64,000 nt of DNA from Dasyornis broadbenti. Its lineage: Eukaryota; Chordata; Aves; Passeriformes; Dasyornithidae. Positions 13,201-26,786 of this stretch are shown piece after piece. The DNA is taken from assembly GCA_013397935.1 (NCBI GenBank), contig VZRN01005891.1, positions 307,964 through 371,963 of the forward strand. Direction: 5' to 3'. A model generated the notes under the pieces. That model did no database searches, was not told the origin of the DNA, and saw only the letters and a program-made list of their open reading frames with translations. Numbering within the stretch: the stretch's first letter is position 1; each line of letters begins with the position of its first letter. The position numbers and the translations under genes are program-made.

Positions 13201-16200
13201 AAGCATCCTTAGAGCACTATCAGACTTCTGTTTTAGCAACAGGCTCTTTAGATGTTGGAAAATGTTCCGAGGAAACCTCAAGTGTGTTTTGACACACACT
13301 GAGCCAGATAAAATGATTCTGCCACTTGTTTACAGAACAAGTGACAATATTATTTCGAAGTCCTGGAGGAAGTGACAGACAACTGGTAGCCTCCGGGGAG
13401 CTCCCAGACTTGCAGGCAGCTCAGCATTTTGGCACCACCCTCCAAGCTGTGGCCACGACTGTCACCTCACTGATGGCTCTCAGCCACTCCAGGCTCGGCT
13501 CAGATCTCCCATCAAAGTGATCCATGCTCTCCTACTTTGAGGTACTCGCCCTTTTCTGGGCGTTTTTAACTCTTAAATAATCCACATCGTGACTTTCTAC
13601 GCTCTGTTTAGCATTACCCCAGCGTGGCAGGGAGTTTGGGTTTGTTCATGCAACTGGCAAGTGGCTTGGGACGATGGTTTGCATCGAAAAAACAGAGTTA
13701 CTGAAGCAACTCTCTGCAGGTTACTGCTGGCTCCCCAGAGAAACTTAACTCTTGAATTTCAGACTTACCTGGGGGCTTGTGTGTGTGGTTTGAAAAGGGA
13801 AAAGAAAACCAGTAATTTTGGAGCTTTAGAAATTCCATTTACACAGCCCAGTATCTCAGAATCTGAACAATGAAATAAAGTATTTAAAATATTTCTATTC
13901 CAAAACACAAAGGGAAAGCAAAGAGCTGGAACCCCACTGGAAGGCCTCCAAGTCAAATATAAGAAAGAACTATTCAGAAAAAAATATGATTCCTATACTG
14001 TTGTAAAGTATAATAAATGGTTTCTTTCTGGAAATAACAGTGGAGCACCGGGCAAAGGTAGAACAGCAATGCAATGACTCACGACATTTCTGAGAATTCA
14101 ACTGCTCCCGAGGCCCTCAGTTCCACAAATGCAAATCTGACCTAAACCTCCACACAGCAGGTCTGTCTCACCTGGCGCACACGTGGAGAACTGTGGAAAA
14201 CAAGGACTTCTGAGCTCAGCTGGAAAAACACGAATTGTTAGAGTTTCTTTACCTTAAAAAGGGAAAATCTTTTACAATTCCTTGAAACAAGAACCATTTT
14301 TGTCTTGTACTAATCACTGTGAAAGGTGACAATTTAAAATGCAAACATTGGAGCACATTTCCATCGCTCCCCTGAAATATGACACAAGAGCATTTGTTTT
14401 TCAGAGAGCTCACAGATGCGCTTGACTCTATTTTCCATCATTTTTAACTTCTTTTTTTAAAGAAGGAAGAAACATTTTCCCTCAGCTTCTTCACATGCAA
14501 ACCCACTGACACATTACCAACAGGAGCCATGCCAGTCCTTGCTCCTGTGAATGGGACACCTTTTCCCGTTTGTAAACCACGGGTGGTTCTTTGGATGCCA
14601 CAGAGAGGAGTGGATTCCCAAAGGACCTTATTGGAGAGCCTAAACCAAGCTGGACAGATTTTAAAAACACTCAGCAATCAACAGCTCTTGTTTACAATAC
14701 TTGACAGTTAATGAGCCCGGAGACATTATGAAAATATTTTGAAAATTTCCCAGATCCTTATGTTAGGACCACTCTCTGTCCTTTGCATCAGTTGCCCTTT
14801 CAGTTGCTCAGCAGCTGAGCTCTCTCCTCGTGCTGGTTTCTCCTTGGAAGCTTTTGTCATGAAACTTCTGTCAGCTTGGAGTCATCCTCGAGCCAAGGAG
14901 GAGGGATTCACGTTCACATATTGCAGTTTTGTCACGTCTTGGTGTTCTTTCGCTCGTTAGTACATCCTTGACACTTCACAGATATTCCCTGGCTTCTCCC
15001 CAGGATGATCTCATGGACCTACCAGGGAACCACAGAGCTGCTGTGTTCTGCAGATCATGTTTGGTGCCACTGCCCTGGGGCAGGAATCATGGACAGAGGA
15101 ATTAACTCTTGGGTGGGCTTCATTCACAAGGAATTACGTTTCAGCAAGGCAGAGACATGAGTTGGAGCGAGGGAAAAGACTCTGAGAAACAGGGCAAGAC
15201 CAGGATAAAAAGCTTGGAGACAACAATTTCCCCCTCAACCTTGCTGCAATTCTTTTTTATGAGAGTCAAAGCCTCCAACTACAGCTGTATTTACATTTCC
15301 CTTTCCTTCCCTGGCTGCCCACGTGGGCCCAGTGGTGCACCCAGTGCTCTGTGAGTGCCACCAAAGCCTTACAGGGACACAGCAATGAAAGGAACCGGAA
15401 CTGAAGTTTGCAACAGGTAAAAGGAATTCCCAAGCTGGAAGGACCTATCTTTGTCAATACAGAGCTCCTAACCCGTGGCAGGGGGTGGGGTGTCAGATAG
15501 GGTGGGGAAGAGGAGAGGTTCCGTTCTGTGGGTCGGATCAAAGATTTCAAACCATTACTGCTACGGAGCTACACACGCTCTCGAGACACACTCATCAGGG
15601 TGCATTTGGACATGACTTAGAAGGTAGATGATATTGAAATCACTTTTATCTTCACAGCAACTTAGGAAAAAGATTGGGGGTTTTTAATCAATGTTGGGTG
15701 CCATGTGCAAAAGCAGCACAATCACAAACAATACCTAAAACCATCCTGGTTTAAACACAAATTAAGAAAATATTTGCAGCCATCAGTAGGGAATTTAACC
15801 TGAAAGTACTGCAGATATTTTCATCTTCTGCCAACTCCTAAGCTATTACATTCCAAGGAGATCTTTGCTTCAACATTTCTTAATGGTTAAGAGGACAGTT
15901 TAGGAAATAAAAGTTTGTATATAAAACTTTTAAATTTTTCAGAATGTAATTCTCAAACAGTGGCTAAAATTATATAGAGCAGTGACTTTTAAAAATATTC
16001 TTTTCCCTCAACTTTTGTCATTCTGTAAACAAGGAGAAAAGGGGAAAGTCAAAAATCAGAAACACTAACTACCATATGCAGCATTCAGCTGATTAAGAGC
16101 ATAAGAAGTCATTTTCTGAAATTTTTCCATTTTTTGGTTTCTTTCATCCTTGAAAGTCAAATCCAGAACTTCTCTGAGGTTAAAACAATCGTGCCAAAAC

Positions 16201-17323
16201 ATCTCGAGCCGGCTTTAGTGAGGTACGTTTGTGAGCAGGAAGTGCCCTGCAGCATTTCCAGTATTCCGAGGGTCTGGGAAGTGCGTTCAGGCTGGAAACC
16301 CCATCGCGACGCGTGCAACAGGCAAGGAATGCTTCAAATCCCTCAGGATTCCTTTCCTGCTGATCCTCCTGCGACACTTTGCAATGTATACCACATTTCC
16401 CACCCCCAACATTCACAGGCATAACACCAGAAGCACAATAAGCAGCTTTAACGAATTGCTGCTGTTACTGTTAAAAACAAAGATCTCTCCATGTTACCCA
16501 GCTTCAGCTACAGGAAAATCTTCCCTGTTTTGTGAATCAAACAACACTGTTTGCTGTCTTTTCTAGTCTTTAGTCATTATGAATGCACAGATCAAAGCCG
16601 GCTTATAATTATTTTTTAAAACTCACAGCACTCCAGGGAAGAGTTGCTAAAGATCCCCAATCTCCCGAGCCAGCATCCCTGCTGCCACACGGGGCCCTCT
16701 CAGAGGAGGATTTACACATTTTAAAATTTCTTGTCATGCCAAGAGCTCTTCCTCAGGACGTTATGGTGTGCTCTGGTTTCCCACTGACCCAGGACACTTT
16801 GCCACACGGATCCATCCCAAACACGTCCAGGATGGAGCTGCAGCCTGGGCACTGCTACTTCCCTCTCTCCTGGTGGTGCTGCAGCTTCCAGAAACATCCC
16901 ATGTGCCAAGAGAACCTGTGTCCCACCGTTCTCTGCCTGCTAAAAGCATTGTTTGAGAGCAGATGCAGGCATTTACAATGGATAGAGCTACTGAAAACAG
17001 GTTCGCCTGGGGTTGCATACATATTGAGACTGGAAAGAGAGAGAAAAACTCCAATACAGGCTGAAGATGGTTGGGCATCCAGTACCAACACCACCTGCAG
17101 TTCCAGTCCCTACCCAAGCGTACTGCTGCCCGTCTTCAGAGATCCCTATTCCATATCCAACACCCCAAGAAGGAAGTGCATTCCAGAAACTGGTCTGGAA
17201 GAGTTTAGCACTGGAACTCAGCAGCAGCAATCAGAGAGGGGCAGGACACACGGGTGGGGCTGGGTTCATCCTCCCCTGGGAATCACAGGAAAGTGGCCCT
17301 GGCAAGTCCTGGCACTTCCAGTC
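10231..17323. other. Non-coding stretch, about 7 kb
   Basis: No gene can be supported. The DNA is mostly A+T-rich unique sequence. A short direct duplication of a TAAAGCTTTTC motif lies at about 11051-11073. The first three quarters of the 350-codon open frame starting at 16583 fall here; they show no domain, odd composition and no splice context, and the frame ends inside CR1 DNA. No CpG island is seen. Confidence 0.45.
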
Positions 17324-17578
17324 CCAGGATGGTTTGGGTTGAAAGGGTCCTCAAGATTCATCCCATCCAACCCCTGCCTTGGACAGGGACCCCTCCCACT
17401 GTCCCAGGCTGCTCCAAGCCCCAGTGTCCAACCTGGCCTTGGACACTGCCAGGGATCCAGGGGCAGCCACAGCTTCTCTTGGCACCCTGGGCCAGGGCCT
17501 CCCCAGCCTCCCAGGGAACAATTCCTTCCCAAGATCCCATCCAGCCCTGCCCTCTGGCACTGGGAAGCCGTTCCCCCT
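17324..17578 (-). mobile_element. CR1 LINE fragment, 3' end
   Basis: This is an antisense avian CR1 tail beginning with the CCCAGGATGG/TTTGGGTTG terminus at 17324-17340 and ending abruptly near 17578. Bases 17401-17569 are identical to 7501-7669 except at one position, so the two copies belong to the same young subfamily or have been homogenised. There is no intact ORF. The long open frame that enters from 16583 ends just downstream, and its C-terminal part is CR1 read-through. Confidence 0.9.
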
Positions 17579-20500
17579 TATTCTGTCATTAATGTGACAC
17601 TAGGAACAAGTCGGGATTTTTTTGGACCTTTGTAGAGAAAATGAGATCTTTTTTCAGACAAAATACTGTAAATTACCTGTACTGATGGGCAGAGAATCAA
17701 CGCTTTTGGAATCATTATATTTCACACTTCCAGAAAATCTCAGATCTATTTAGGTATTTCAATTTTTGGGAGGTGATGACTCCAGTATCTGACTTGCCAA
17801 ATTGTGCTGAAGTGTGTGTAAAATCTGGCCTCCTTCAGATTATATCTGATCTCCATAAAGATTGCACAAGAGGTTTCTTCCCTTTATTAAGGGACTTTAA
17901 CTCCCTGGTTTGTTATTTATTTCCCTATAGTGAAAAAATCCAGCTAGAAAAAACCCCAGAAAAAACATTTTGCTACCTACACTGTAGAAAAATAATCTTA
18001 TAATAGAAAATACTGAGCAATTATTAATCTTCATTTTACATATTTACATGTTATTTCATTAAAAAGTTTGATAAAAACTAAAGCCAAATATTGTAATAGA
18101 TTAAAAATACATTTGTGCCCATTTTTCCAGTAATTGTCAAAGTTACATTATCTTGATGTGAAAAAAAAACATGGAATATCAATAATAGGTGCTCAAATCT
18201 AACAAAAAAATCAAACCACCACAACACTGAACACAACAGGTATAAAGGCAGAGCAAAACCACAAAACTGCCTTTGTCAATCCAAATTTAAATCAAAAATT
18301 AGCTTTGACCAAAATTTACTTTTAATTTCTTCCGGCTAAACAAAAAAGACAAGACTTCCAATTTTTCCAAGTACAGATTTTAATGGGAAAATATGAAAAA
18401 AATTGCATCAAAAATAACTTAATGTCAATATTTTGTAGCTTTATAACACTTCAAAGTTTCATTAAAATTTTTGCATAAATTCTGAAATACATCTTTTTCT
18501 GTTCTAGCCAAAATAAAAACAGCCTTCATCCTTCCAAGGAAGGATTTTCGGCGTCTTTATCAGCTATAATCAAAAGGTCCTACACTGAAATTCATTAAAA
18601 TAATGTGTATGTTTTGGTCAAATGATTCTTCTTCCAAATAAAATTCAATGTAATTTCTAAACAAGACCAGGTTGCAATGCTGGCACAACCAGCCACAGAT
18701 TCCGATCCACCCTGTGTTCCTACAACAAAGATTATGGAGAGCTGAAATAATTTTTTTTTTTTCCAAAAAGCAACCAGGAGGAAGGAGAATCTGGCTTTAC
18801 CTGATAATGAAAGGCTACAATGAAAATTTATGGTGAGCGCTCAAATAAAATGTTATGCAGGATATTATAAAAAGCATTTTTGTAGCAGCCACCTATTTTC
18901 TGCACATGAATATATTTAATCTATTTTAAGCAGATTAGATGAAGCGATGGGAGGAGGTGAGACAAAAGTTTATCAGCTGTTGAAAAAGTAAAAAAAAGTT
19001 GCAGGCAAAGTGATCATGAGGAAAGCAGAAACAAAAATCAACTGCACTTTTTAGAAATGCACGGCACCTCTGAAAATCCACAGGGGCCAGGGCAGGCAGG
19101 GTTTCCCACACCTTGCTGGGGGTTAAATGGATCAGTTTCCATCAGCACTTTTCTTTCACAGGACAAAAAACTAGAAACTCATTTCAACAATGCAGCAACA
19201 TCCTGCTCTCCAAGCCTGCCTGTTCTCTGTAAAACTCCTGCTCCCTCACGGTCACCAACAGCTCCAAGTGTATCTCATATGGAGAAAACCAGAGCTAACA
19301 GTGTCTGGAAAGAAATAAATCATGTCATGCTAAAGCTGGGAAATTCTCCCTAAAATGCAGCAGAAATCCCTGGTGGGGGGAATCAAACAGCGTTCAGAGC
19401 GTGTCTGCTCATTTCCAACCCCTGCCACTCGTGCCAGCATCATTCCAAAGCAGAGCTTTCTCCAGCTGCTCAGTTTAACTTCTCTTAATAAACAAGATGT
19501 CCTAGAGCACGGGAATCTGCAAGTCCCAAGGGAGGAATAAAACAGGGGATGAGAAGGGAAAGAAAAGATCAGTTTCATCCAACACCTCTTCAAAGTCTCA
19601 TAACCTGGTTTTTATTTGCTAAAAATGGAAAGCTGGAGCTGCCTCAGAGACAGTTATAAAAATATAATGTATCAGCTTCCCTGGGCTCTCTTGTTCATTA
19701 AAGGTTGGGATTTTTTCCCTCCCTTTCCTTTAAGAAAACTGCCCTGCTGCAAAGGGCATTAGAAATAAAGATTGTATTTCAGCTGAAGACAGAGTGAGCA
19801 AAAAAGCTTTCCTAATTATGTTGCTGATTACTTGAGCAGTCCTCCATTTGACAACACAATTATACCAAAGAGAGGGGAATATCTTCATTACACTGAAAAA
19901 AAAAGAGAAAGTGTGGTTTTTCCTGCTTTGAAATTTATGGACTATGAGCCAGACATATAAACTTCTCTTGAACTCCAAAAGTCCAGATAAACTTTCTGAA
20001 AACGCCAATTTCTCCCCCTACACAAATATCTGTGCTACATAACTCATGTTTTATGTTCTTTGCAAGAACTGCTTCACCTACAGAGATGAGCTAACCTCAG
20101 ACTGGAGCAGTACCTGGCTCTAGGCTCGGTTACCAGTTCCATTCCAGGGGCTGCTCTAGCATGTTTCTACTTATATCATGCAGAAGTCAGCAAAAAAGCC
20201 AATGATCCCGCCACATCTGGCTGTGCCAGAGGTGCAACAGAGCTCAGCATCCCAGAAATACTTCAGCAGCTTAAAAGCAAAGGAAAAGAAACCCCCCGAG
20301 CAAGTCTCAGCTGTAAAGTGTAACTCCATAAAAAGCTGCTGTGCTAACAACAGGCTGGTGATGATTGCCACCCCGGTGATAAACCATCATCTTCTCAGCT
20401 TCAACCTTCAAAATAATCTCAATTTTCATTCTTCAAGCACTCTTTTTGCCCCTGCTTTGCAGAGGGGTGGCTCGGAGGGGTGACCTCTCTTTGCCGATGG

Positions 20501-20596
20501 CAGGGGAAAGGCCCAGCTGGTTCCAGTTCCACAACTCACTGGTTCCTCTGGTTACCCAGCACCAGGCAGGCTACAGCCAGGACCTCACTGGTTATC

Positions 20597-20618
20597 CCAG
20601 ACACTTCCCAGTGTCTGG
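20597..20618. repeat. Perfect 9-bp inverted repeat with a 4-base loop
   Basis: CCAGACACT (20597-20605) and AGTGTCTGG (20610-20618) are exact reverse complements around the loop TCCC. The hairpin would be stable, but it is too short for a typical microRNA precursor. It lies in a patch where CTCACTGGTT also recurs, so it may be a by-product of local duplication. Confidence 0.7.
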
Positions 20619-23600
20619 CTAGACTTGGCTATGTTCCCAGGAGCTGAGCACGAGGCAACAGTCATCCTTTGAACACTGGAAAATGGAGAATTCATCAAAA
20701 TCCATCATCCCGAAACAGCAGATTCCCCCCGGCACTGGGGGTGCGGCAGAGAGCAGCTCAGCCACCAGTGCTGGGTGTTAAAGCCCAGCCCGGGCCTCAG
20801 GTACCTTCAGGTGCAGGGATTTGCTCTGGTTTCACGGCTCATCAAGCTCCTGTGTTTATACAGAGGGTATGGACAGAGTTTCTTTACAGCTGCCACCACA
20901 GCGGAGTTAGGAGCCCTCAGCTCTGGCCCTGCAGCCCCACGGTCACCCCACCCTTCCTGATGGCACTCCTCACTTTTGGACACTTCATGCTCCGTGGGAC
21001 TCAAAGGAAGGAGAAAGGAGAGCTCAGAGACTCCAATTCACCCTTGTCAGTGAATCCTGACTCAATTCCTTCGGCACAAACCACACCTTCAGTTATTACC
21101 CACCAAACCACAGCGCTCACATCTTCAACTGCCATATCCTTTCCACGCCAACTCATTTGATTATTTTAAAAGCACAACAATTAGCTGCCATTTAATGATT
21201 TCAATTAATACTATTTTATGAACAATGGCATATGAGTAGTGGGACTGAGGAACAATTAAACTTGCTCATTACAGAGCACCGTGAGCTTGTTTACCATGAC
21301 TGTGTTAAGTAATCTTTCCCTTCTGCTTTAAAAATAAAAAGACTCATTTACACCACCCCCAATGGTCCAATTTGAAGCATGGTTTTTAAGGCTAAGATTT
21401 TGAGGAAGAAAGCACACATTGCACTAATAGTCCTATGGCTCTGAGGACACAAATAACAGGCACATTTTTCGGTACCAGGGCAGGCATGTCTCCACCCTAA
21501 TTGCCATCAACAGCACAAACAACAATCTTGACTTCAGGAAAATATCATTCAGCTCCTTTTTTTCATGTAGTGGGTCTATATAAGGGAATAAAAAGCTCAA
21601 ATTTTACTATCCAGCTCTCAAAGCAGTAAGCATAAGTATCTCAAGCTCTACAGCCAAGAAAATTCAATTTGAGTTTCTCTCCATTCCCCAGCACCCCTTA
21701 TCTATCTCTGGGACACCCTCTGAAAGAGGCAAACATAAATGCAAGATACCTATAAATGCACATCCCTACATCAAAGAGCAGGGACATGCGTGTTTATTGA
21801 AGAAACAACAACTCTTCAACCAGCTTACCTGAAGGAGCTCCTCTCCTTGTGGACAACCCTCCCTAAGAGCACACATCCCTTCCTCCCTCAGCTTTTTATA
21901 GGGGAGAGTTGAGCCCTGTCCCTCACAGGTGACCCTCAAACACCAGCATCTGCTCCCACCTGCCTTCCCTGGGGAGGAGCAGGGGATGGGAACAGGGCCA
22001 TCAATCCCTACTGATCTCACCTGGGCTAAACTCAAAACCCAAGCTAAACTTCTCATGCCAAAACATTTCTACCAATACTCAAGCCTTCCAATCCTCAGAA
22101 GATTCAAACTGCAAGTTCTCTGCAAGGCTGTTACCAGCCCAGATTGTGCAAGGAATTTCTCAGTTCTTGTGCAATGCTTGAATTTCACAAAACACCAGAG
22201 AACCACATATGTTCTCTCTGCATGGAAAGTTCACTGTGTCTTCCACTGTCATCGCACCAGTGCTCCATCCCTGGATGCATTGGAAGGGGCAGATACTCCA
22301 TCTCGTAAATCGAATTTACTTTTAAGGGAACAGAAAGCTACACACATTTACGAGACTAAAAGGGGTGTGGCTTGGTAGCCTTGTGGTGACCGTTTTCTGT
22401 GAAATGTGAGTTTCCAACTCTACCATAAACAGCTGGTTTGTGCTCAGTGACCTCCACCACAGGGCACAGGCAGGGGTTTATGGCACTCAGGTGTCGTGAC
22501 CTGAACCCCAGAAATGACCTCCCAGCAAAATGCCTTGGGTTGCATCAGCACCGTCCTCCTCCTCACGCTCTCTGCCTTAATTCTGCACAGTAACAAAGCC
22601 TGAGGAGCTCTTCCCGTGGAGAAACCCTTCAGTGCTGCAGCAGGAAAGAGAATTAAATGCAAAAGTCCCATTCCACACAGTGAGGACTGTAACCACTAGG
22701 ATTTGACATAAAATCTGGCTGCAACACCATTTTCTAAGATGGCATCACTGGTTGGGTTGTTGGAGGACTTTATAAAAGACCTGGCTTTTGAACCACAAAT
22801 ATCTGTTTTTGTGATACCCTCTGGTGCCTGAATCTCCCTTAAATGAGGTTCATCTTAAATGTTACCCAGTTCAGATCTCCGTGTTCTGAGCCTGGCAGGA
22901 ATTCAGTCACTCCTCCTGGCTAGTTCTAAACAGCCTATCTGGATTAAATATTTTGAGTCCCTGCCTACATATATCCATGCGTTTGGGAAGCAAAAAAAAG
23001 TCTTCTGACTTGGAGAGATTTCTACCAGCGAGCCCAAGAGTTCAGCCCAGAACTGAGGGTGTCAACGTCCTTTTTTCAGCTCACCACTTTGTCAGAAATC
23101 AGTGTTAGAGGTCCAGGTGCCACAAAGAACTGAAATCAATAGGGTGGAATCTGCTCCTTTTCAGAGGACTGAACTCTGGTTTTTCTGGAACTTCAGAGCA
23201 GGCAGATTCTGAGAGAACAAGTGAAAATAAATGCTGAAATCACAGAAGATTGATGAGGACAGATTCTCCATGCCACTGTAACTGAGGAGCTGTGGAGTTG
23301 TAACTCTGGTTGGGGCCCTAAGCGTAGAACTAAGGTAAATCCAGGATAATAAACTGAGCCTTTAAACCACCCTGCTGTGTGTCCATGGATAAAAATAGCT
23401 CCATGGCCATAAAGAAAACTTTATAAACATGCAAGGAGCAGTTCATGTTTTCCTTTGCATGCGTTAGGGCGGTGTGTTGTGATGAACACACAGACTGAGA
23501 GTGAGCACTGGGATGGAGAGTGAGGAAAAGGTGTGTTCCTTTCTTTTGTCTGCTCTCCATAGGCTGATCCCACAGGCTCGGGAGAGGGACGGGAAGCCTT

Positions 23601-26600
23601 AGGGAATGTTTGCAATGCTCTGCAACTCTTTCAGTACCCATGGGCACAGCCCCCCTCGGTGTGCCCGCATTAAATCCCATTTGCTGTGGCAAGGATGAAC
23701 ACAAAGAGCACACTGCACGGACCGTGCTCGATCCAGAGGAGCTGCCAGAACAATCTCATGGCTACTCCGAGCTCATGGATACAACAGCTCCAGTGCTGCT
23801 TCCCAGTGCAGAGCAGCTCATTCCAGGCTCCTCAGCTCCTAATCCAGGCCCTTCTGCACATTTGCTGTTTGTCAGTCACTTTCCACACTTAAAGCAACTC
23901 TTTCGCTGTCCCATGGTTCTACACTGGCATTTTGTTGGTCAGTACCTTAGGAATTTGTTCCAGTGATTTTCAGGAATTTGTTCCGAGGATTTGGATGGGG
24001 CTAAGGATGATCACACCTGAATTAAGTGTATTCCTGTGCCCCTGGCCTGTCTTGGCATGCATCCCCCCTTGGTGCCCATCACTTTGAGCCAGCAAAGCAG
24101 GGAAGTGGAATTCCAGGGAATACTTGATCAGATTATTCACTGAGCTCTTTCCAGCAGTGGGAGAACGAGAGCCTGGAAAGAAGTCGGAGCAGCCCTTATC
24201 TTTTGGGTATTTCAAAGGCGTTCCACAATTTCTCATGCTTCAGATATTTTTGATGGATTTTTCTGTACCATTTTGTAGTTTCTTGACTCCAAAACCTACC
24301 TGGATATTTTATAATGCTCCTTTTACAACACAATAAAACAACTGAAATTTTAATTTACATAAACTAAAGGGATCTGAAGTTGGTTTAGAGAAATCTAAAA
24401 ATTTATTAGCAAAAACCAAGTTCTCTGCTTCTGTCCTTGGCTCTTTAGGGCTCGAGTTTGCAAATGGATTGCACAGATCTGCTCAGCTTTCAGCACTCAC
24501 CACATGGATTTAAAATAAATGACATTGCTTATGAGACAGAACATGAGCAAATAGTTGTGAGGTGAGAGTTCACAGGGGCCTGTTTTCAAATGAAAAGGGT
24601 TTTGCTTTATTATTAACTCTTTTGAATATTTAGACAGTTTTCTAGTAAAGATATATAGCATATGAAACACAAGGTAATGTAGAATGCGATTAACATTGGA
24701 TTTGGATTTCATTCAAATGAGATACATAATTTAGGTATTCCTATTCTAACAAGAGCCCAATTAGATATATTTTCATACAAACAACAATAATCTATTTCAC
24801 TTTGTGGCAAGTTGTTTGTGAGCAGCTTACAGTTGAACTGCACTGTTCATTTCCAGTCATTAATTTAGTCTCTTCGAAGCATATTTATCCCTATAAACGT
24901 TTTCTTTCCCCTGGTAAGTTTTTTTTATTTATAACAGGAGAAATGTGATCTGAAGAAACATAGCTCACGGAGCCACATCCTGATACGATAGTCAGCATCA
25001 TGAATTTCAAATTACTTTCTCTGAGAGTTCACTGCTGGATAATAGAGTCAGAAACTCCACAAAAATCTCCTGCCAATCCATCATGTAGGGAATGTATTCA
25101 GAAACTCCACACAGGGAGCAATAAAAAGCCTTAAGATAGGTGAAAAATTCCGTCTCCTAACAACATACTGATGTTAACATAACAAAAACTGCTTTTCCCG
25201 GCAAGTTCATGTAAACAAGCACTAAACCCATGTATTTTTCCAGGCAAATGCCCCATAGAGGTGTTGCCACTGCCAGGCTGTGCCACGAGCCTCCTTTTCT
25301 CCAGCAGCTCTTGGGGATGGGAGGCCAGGCAGGAATCTCCACGCGGAATTTGGGCCTTTCATTTGTCATCCCTTGGCTTTTTGTCTTCCAGCACCGGGAA
25401 ATGAGGTGCTGGAGATCTTTGGTGGCTTTCAGGGAGCAAGTGGGAGGTGAGAAAGGCGGGATGATGGAGAATGGCTGCTTTTATGGCTGTTTTATGAACT
25501 CCAGCCTTGTCTCTGAACTGCGCTGGAACGACTCCCTGGGCTCCATTCCCGGGGATCAACACTGCCAGAGCCACTCAGGCTCAGGATTTCTCCACTTCCT
25601 CCAGCGCTGCTGGAGGCTGGAGTGCTCGGGGAGGGGGAATATTCAGTTCTTGCCTGGCCCCATCCTGCAGCTGCTGGGAAATCTGGTTCCCATTACCACA
25701 GGCTCTAATCCCGGCGCATTCCTGGCCTCCAGAGCCGCCTCCTCCCCGGCGCTCCCGTCTGCAGCCGGGACCAGGAAGCTCCTTGGATGGCTCTGATCAG
25801 CCCGAGCCTCCCACTGCAGCCTCACCCTGGCGTGTGAACCAGAGGCCAGCTCCTGAACTGTGTGTTTCTCATTGCAGCTCACACCTGGTACTTGTTTAGC
25901 CCTGGAAGACACCGCCTGGATTCCAGGGGAAGGAAAACACTTCTCCTTTGAAGGCGGTGCTGTAATTTATTTCGCTATTTCTGGCCGGCTCCTGAGAAAC
26001 GTGATCCGAGAGCGAAGGATTGGAATGAGCTTGCTCCAATTTATGTGGTTTTCCATTATTAAGTGTGGCACAGAAAGAGCAGGATTTCCAACTAATTGTG
26101 CTGTCTGTGTGTCAGCCAGAAAAAGCCACGTCTCCCGTGCAGCCCGGCCGTGGGGAGGCACTCAGGAAGGGTCGGGGCTATGAGAGTTCCCAAAATATCT
26201 CAGGGAAGTTATTAACAGCTGTAAATTATGCTCGTGTTTCCCTGATAGCAGCAGCTTTGGTCGAGGATCTCAATGTCGCTGCCAGCCTGAGAACTTTACG
26301 CGCCTATTGCAGTGATGCCTCCCAAAAACACAGCAGTCAGCAAAATAGGAGGGGTCTGAGCTCCCAGGTTTTTATAAAAATAGACATGAAACAGCCTTCT
26401 GAACCACTTGACTTTGTTACGCTGCAGCCTTTTATTTAAAAAAAAAAATAGGCCTGGATTAAAATAAAGATGTTTCCACCAAGAAAAATGCACATCAGCT
26501 CTGTTCCTGCAAATGGTTTCAAAAGGTGAATATCCTGGTGATAAAATAATCCAACATATGATAAACAATAAAAAAACTTACCCCTGATATTTATCAAATA

Positions 26601-26770
26601 CCCCTGAGCAGCTCCTTTGAGAGCCTTCCCACAAAGCACTTGCCCTTCTCCCCTCAGTGTGTACAGGGGGAGCTTTTTTCCTTCTTTCAAGCAAAACCAA
26701 AATCAGTGGCTCAAACATGCACACAGCCAGGCACTGCCCCAGGAAACAGTTTTTTATAAAAGTTAAAAAT

Positions 26771-26786
26771 AAAAAAAAAAAAAAAA
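26771..26786. repeat. Poly-A run (16)
   Basis: A mononucleotide run sits within an A-rich context (26757-26788). No polyadenylation signal and retrocopy pair was recognised next to it. Confidence 0.85.

Noticed and set aside
16583..17635. 350-codon open frame on the plus strand, the longest in the window
   Set aside because: Composition is not protein-like, there is no domain or splice context, and its last third reads through an antisense CR1 repeat. Other strand frames overlap it.
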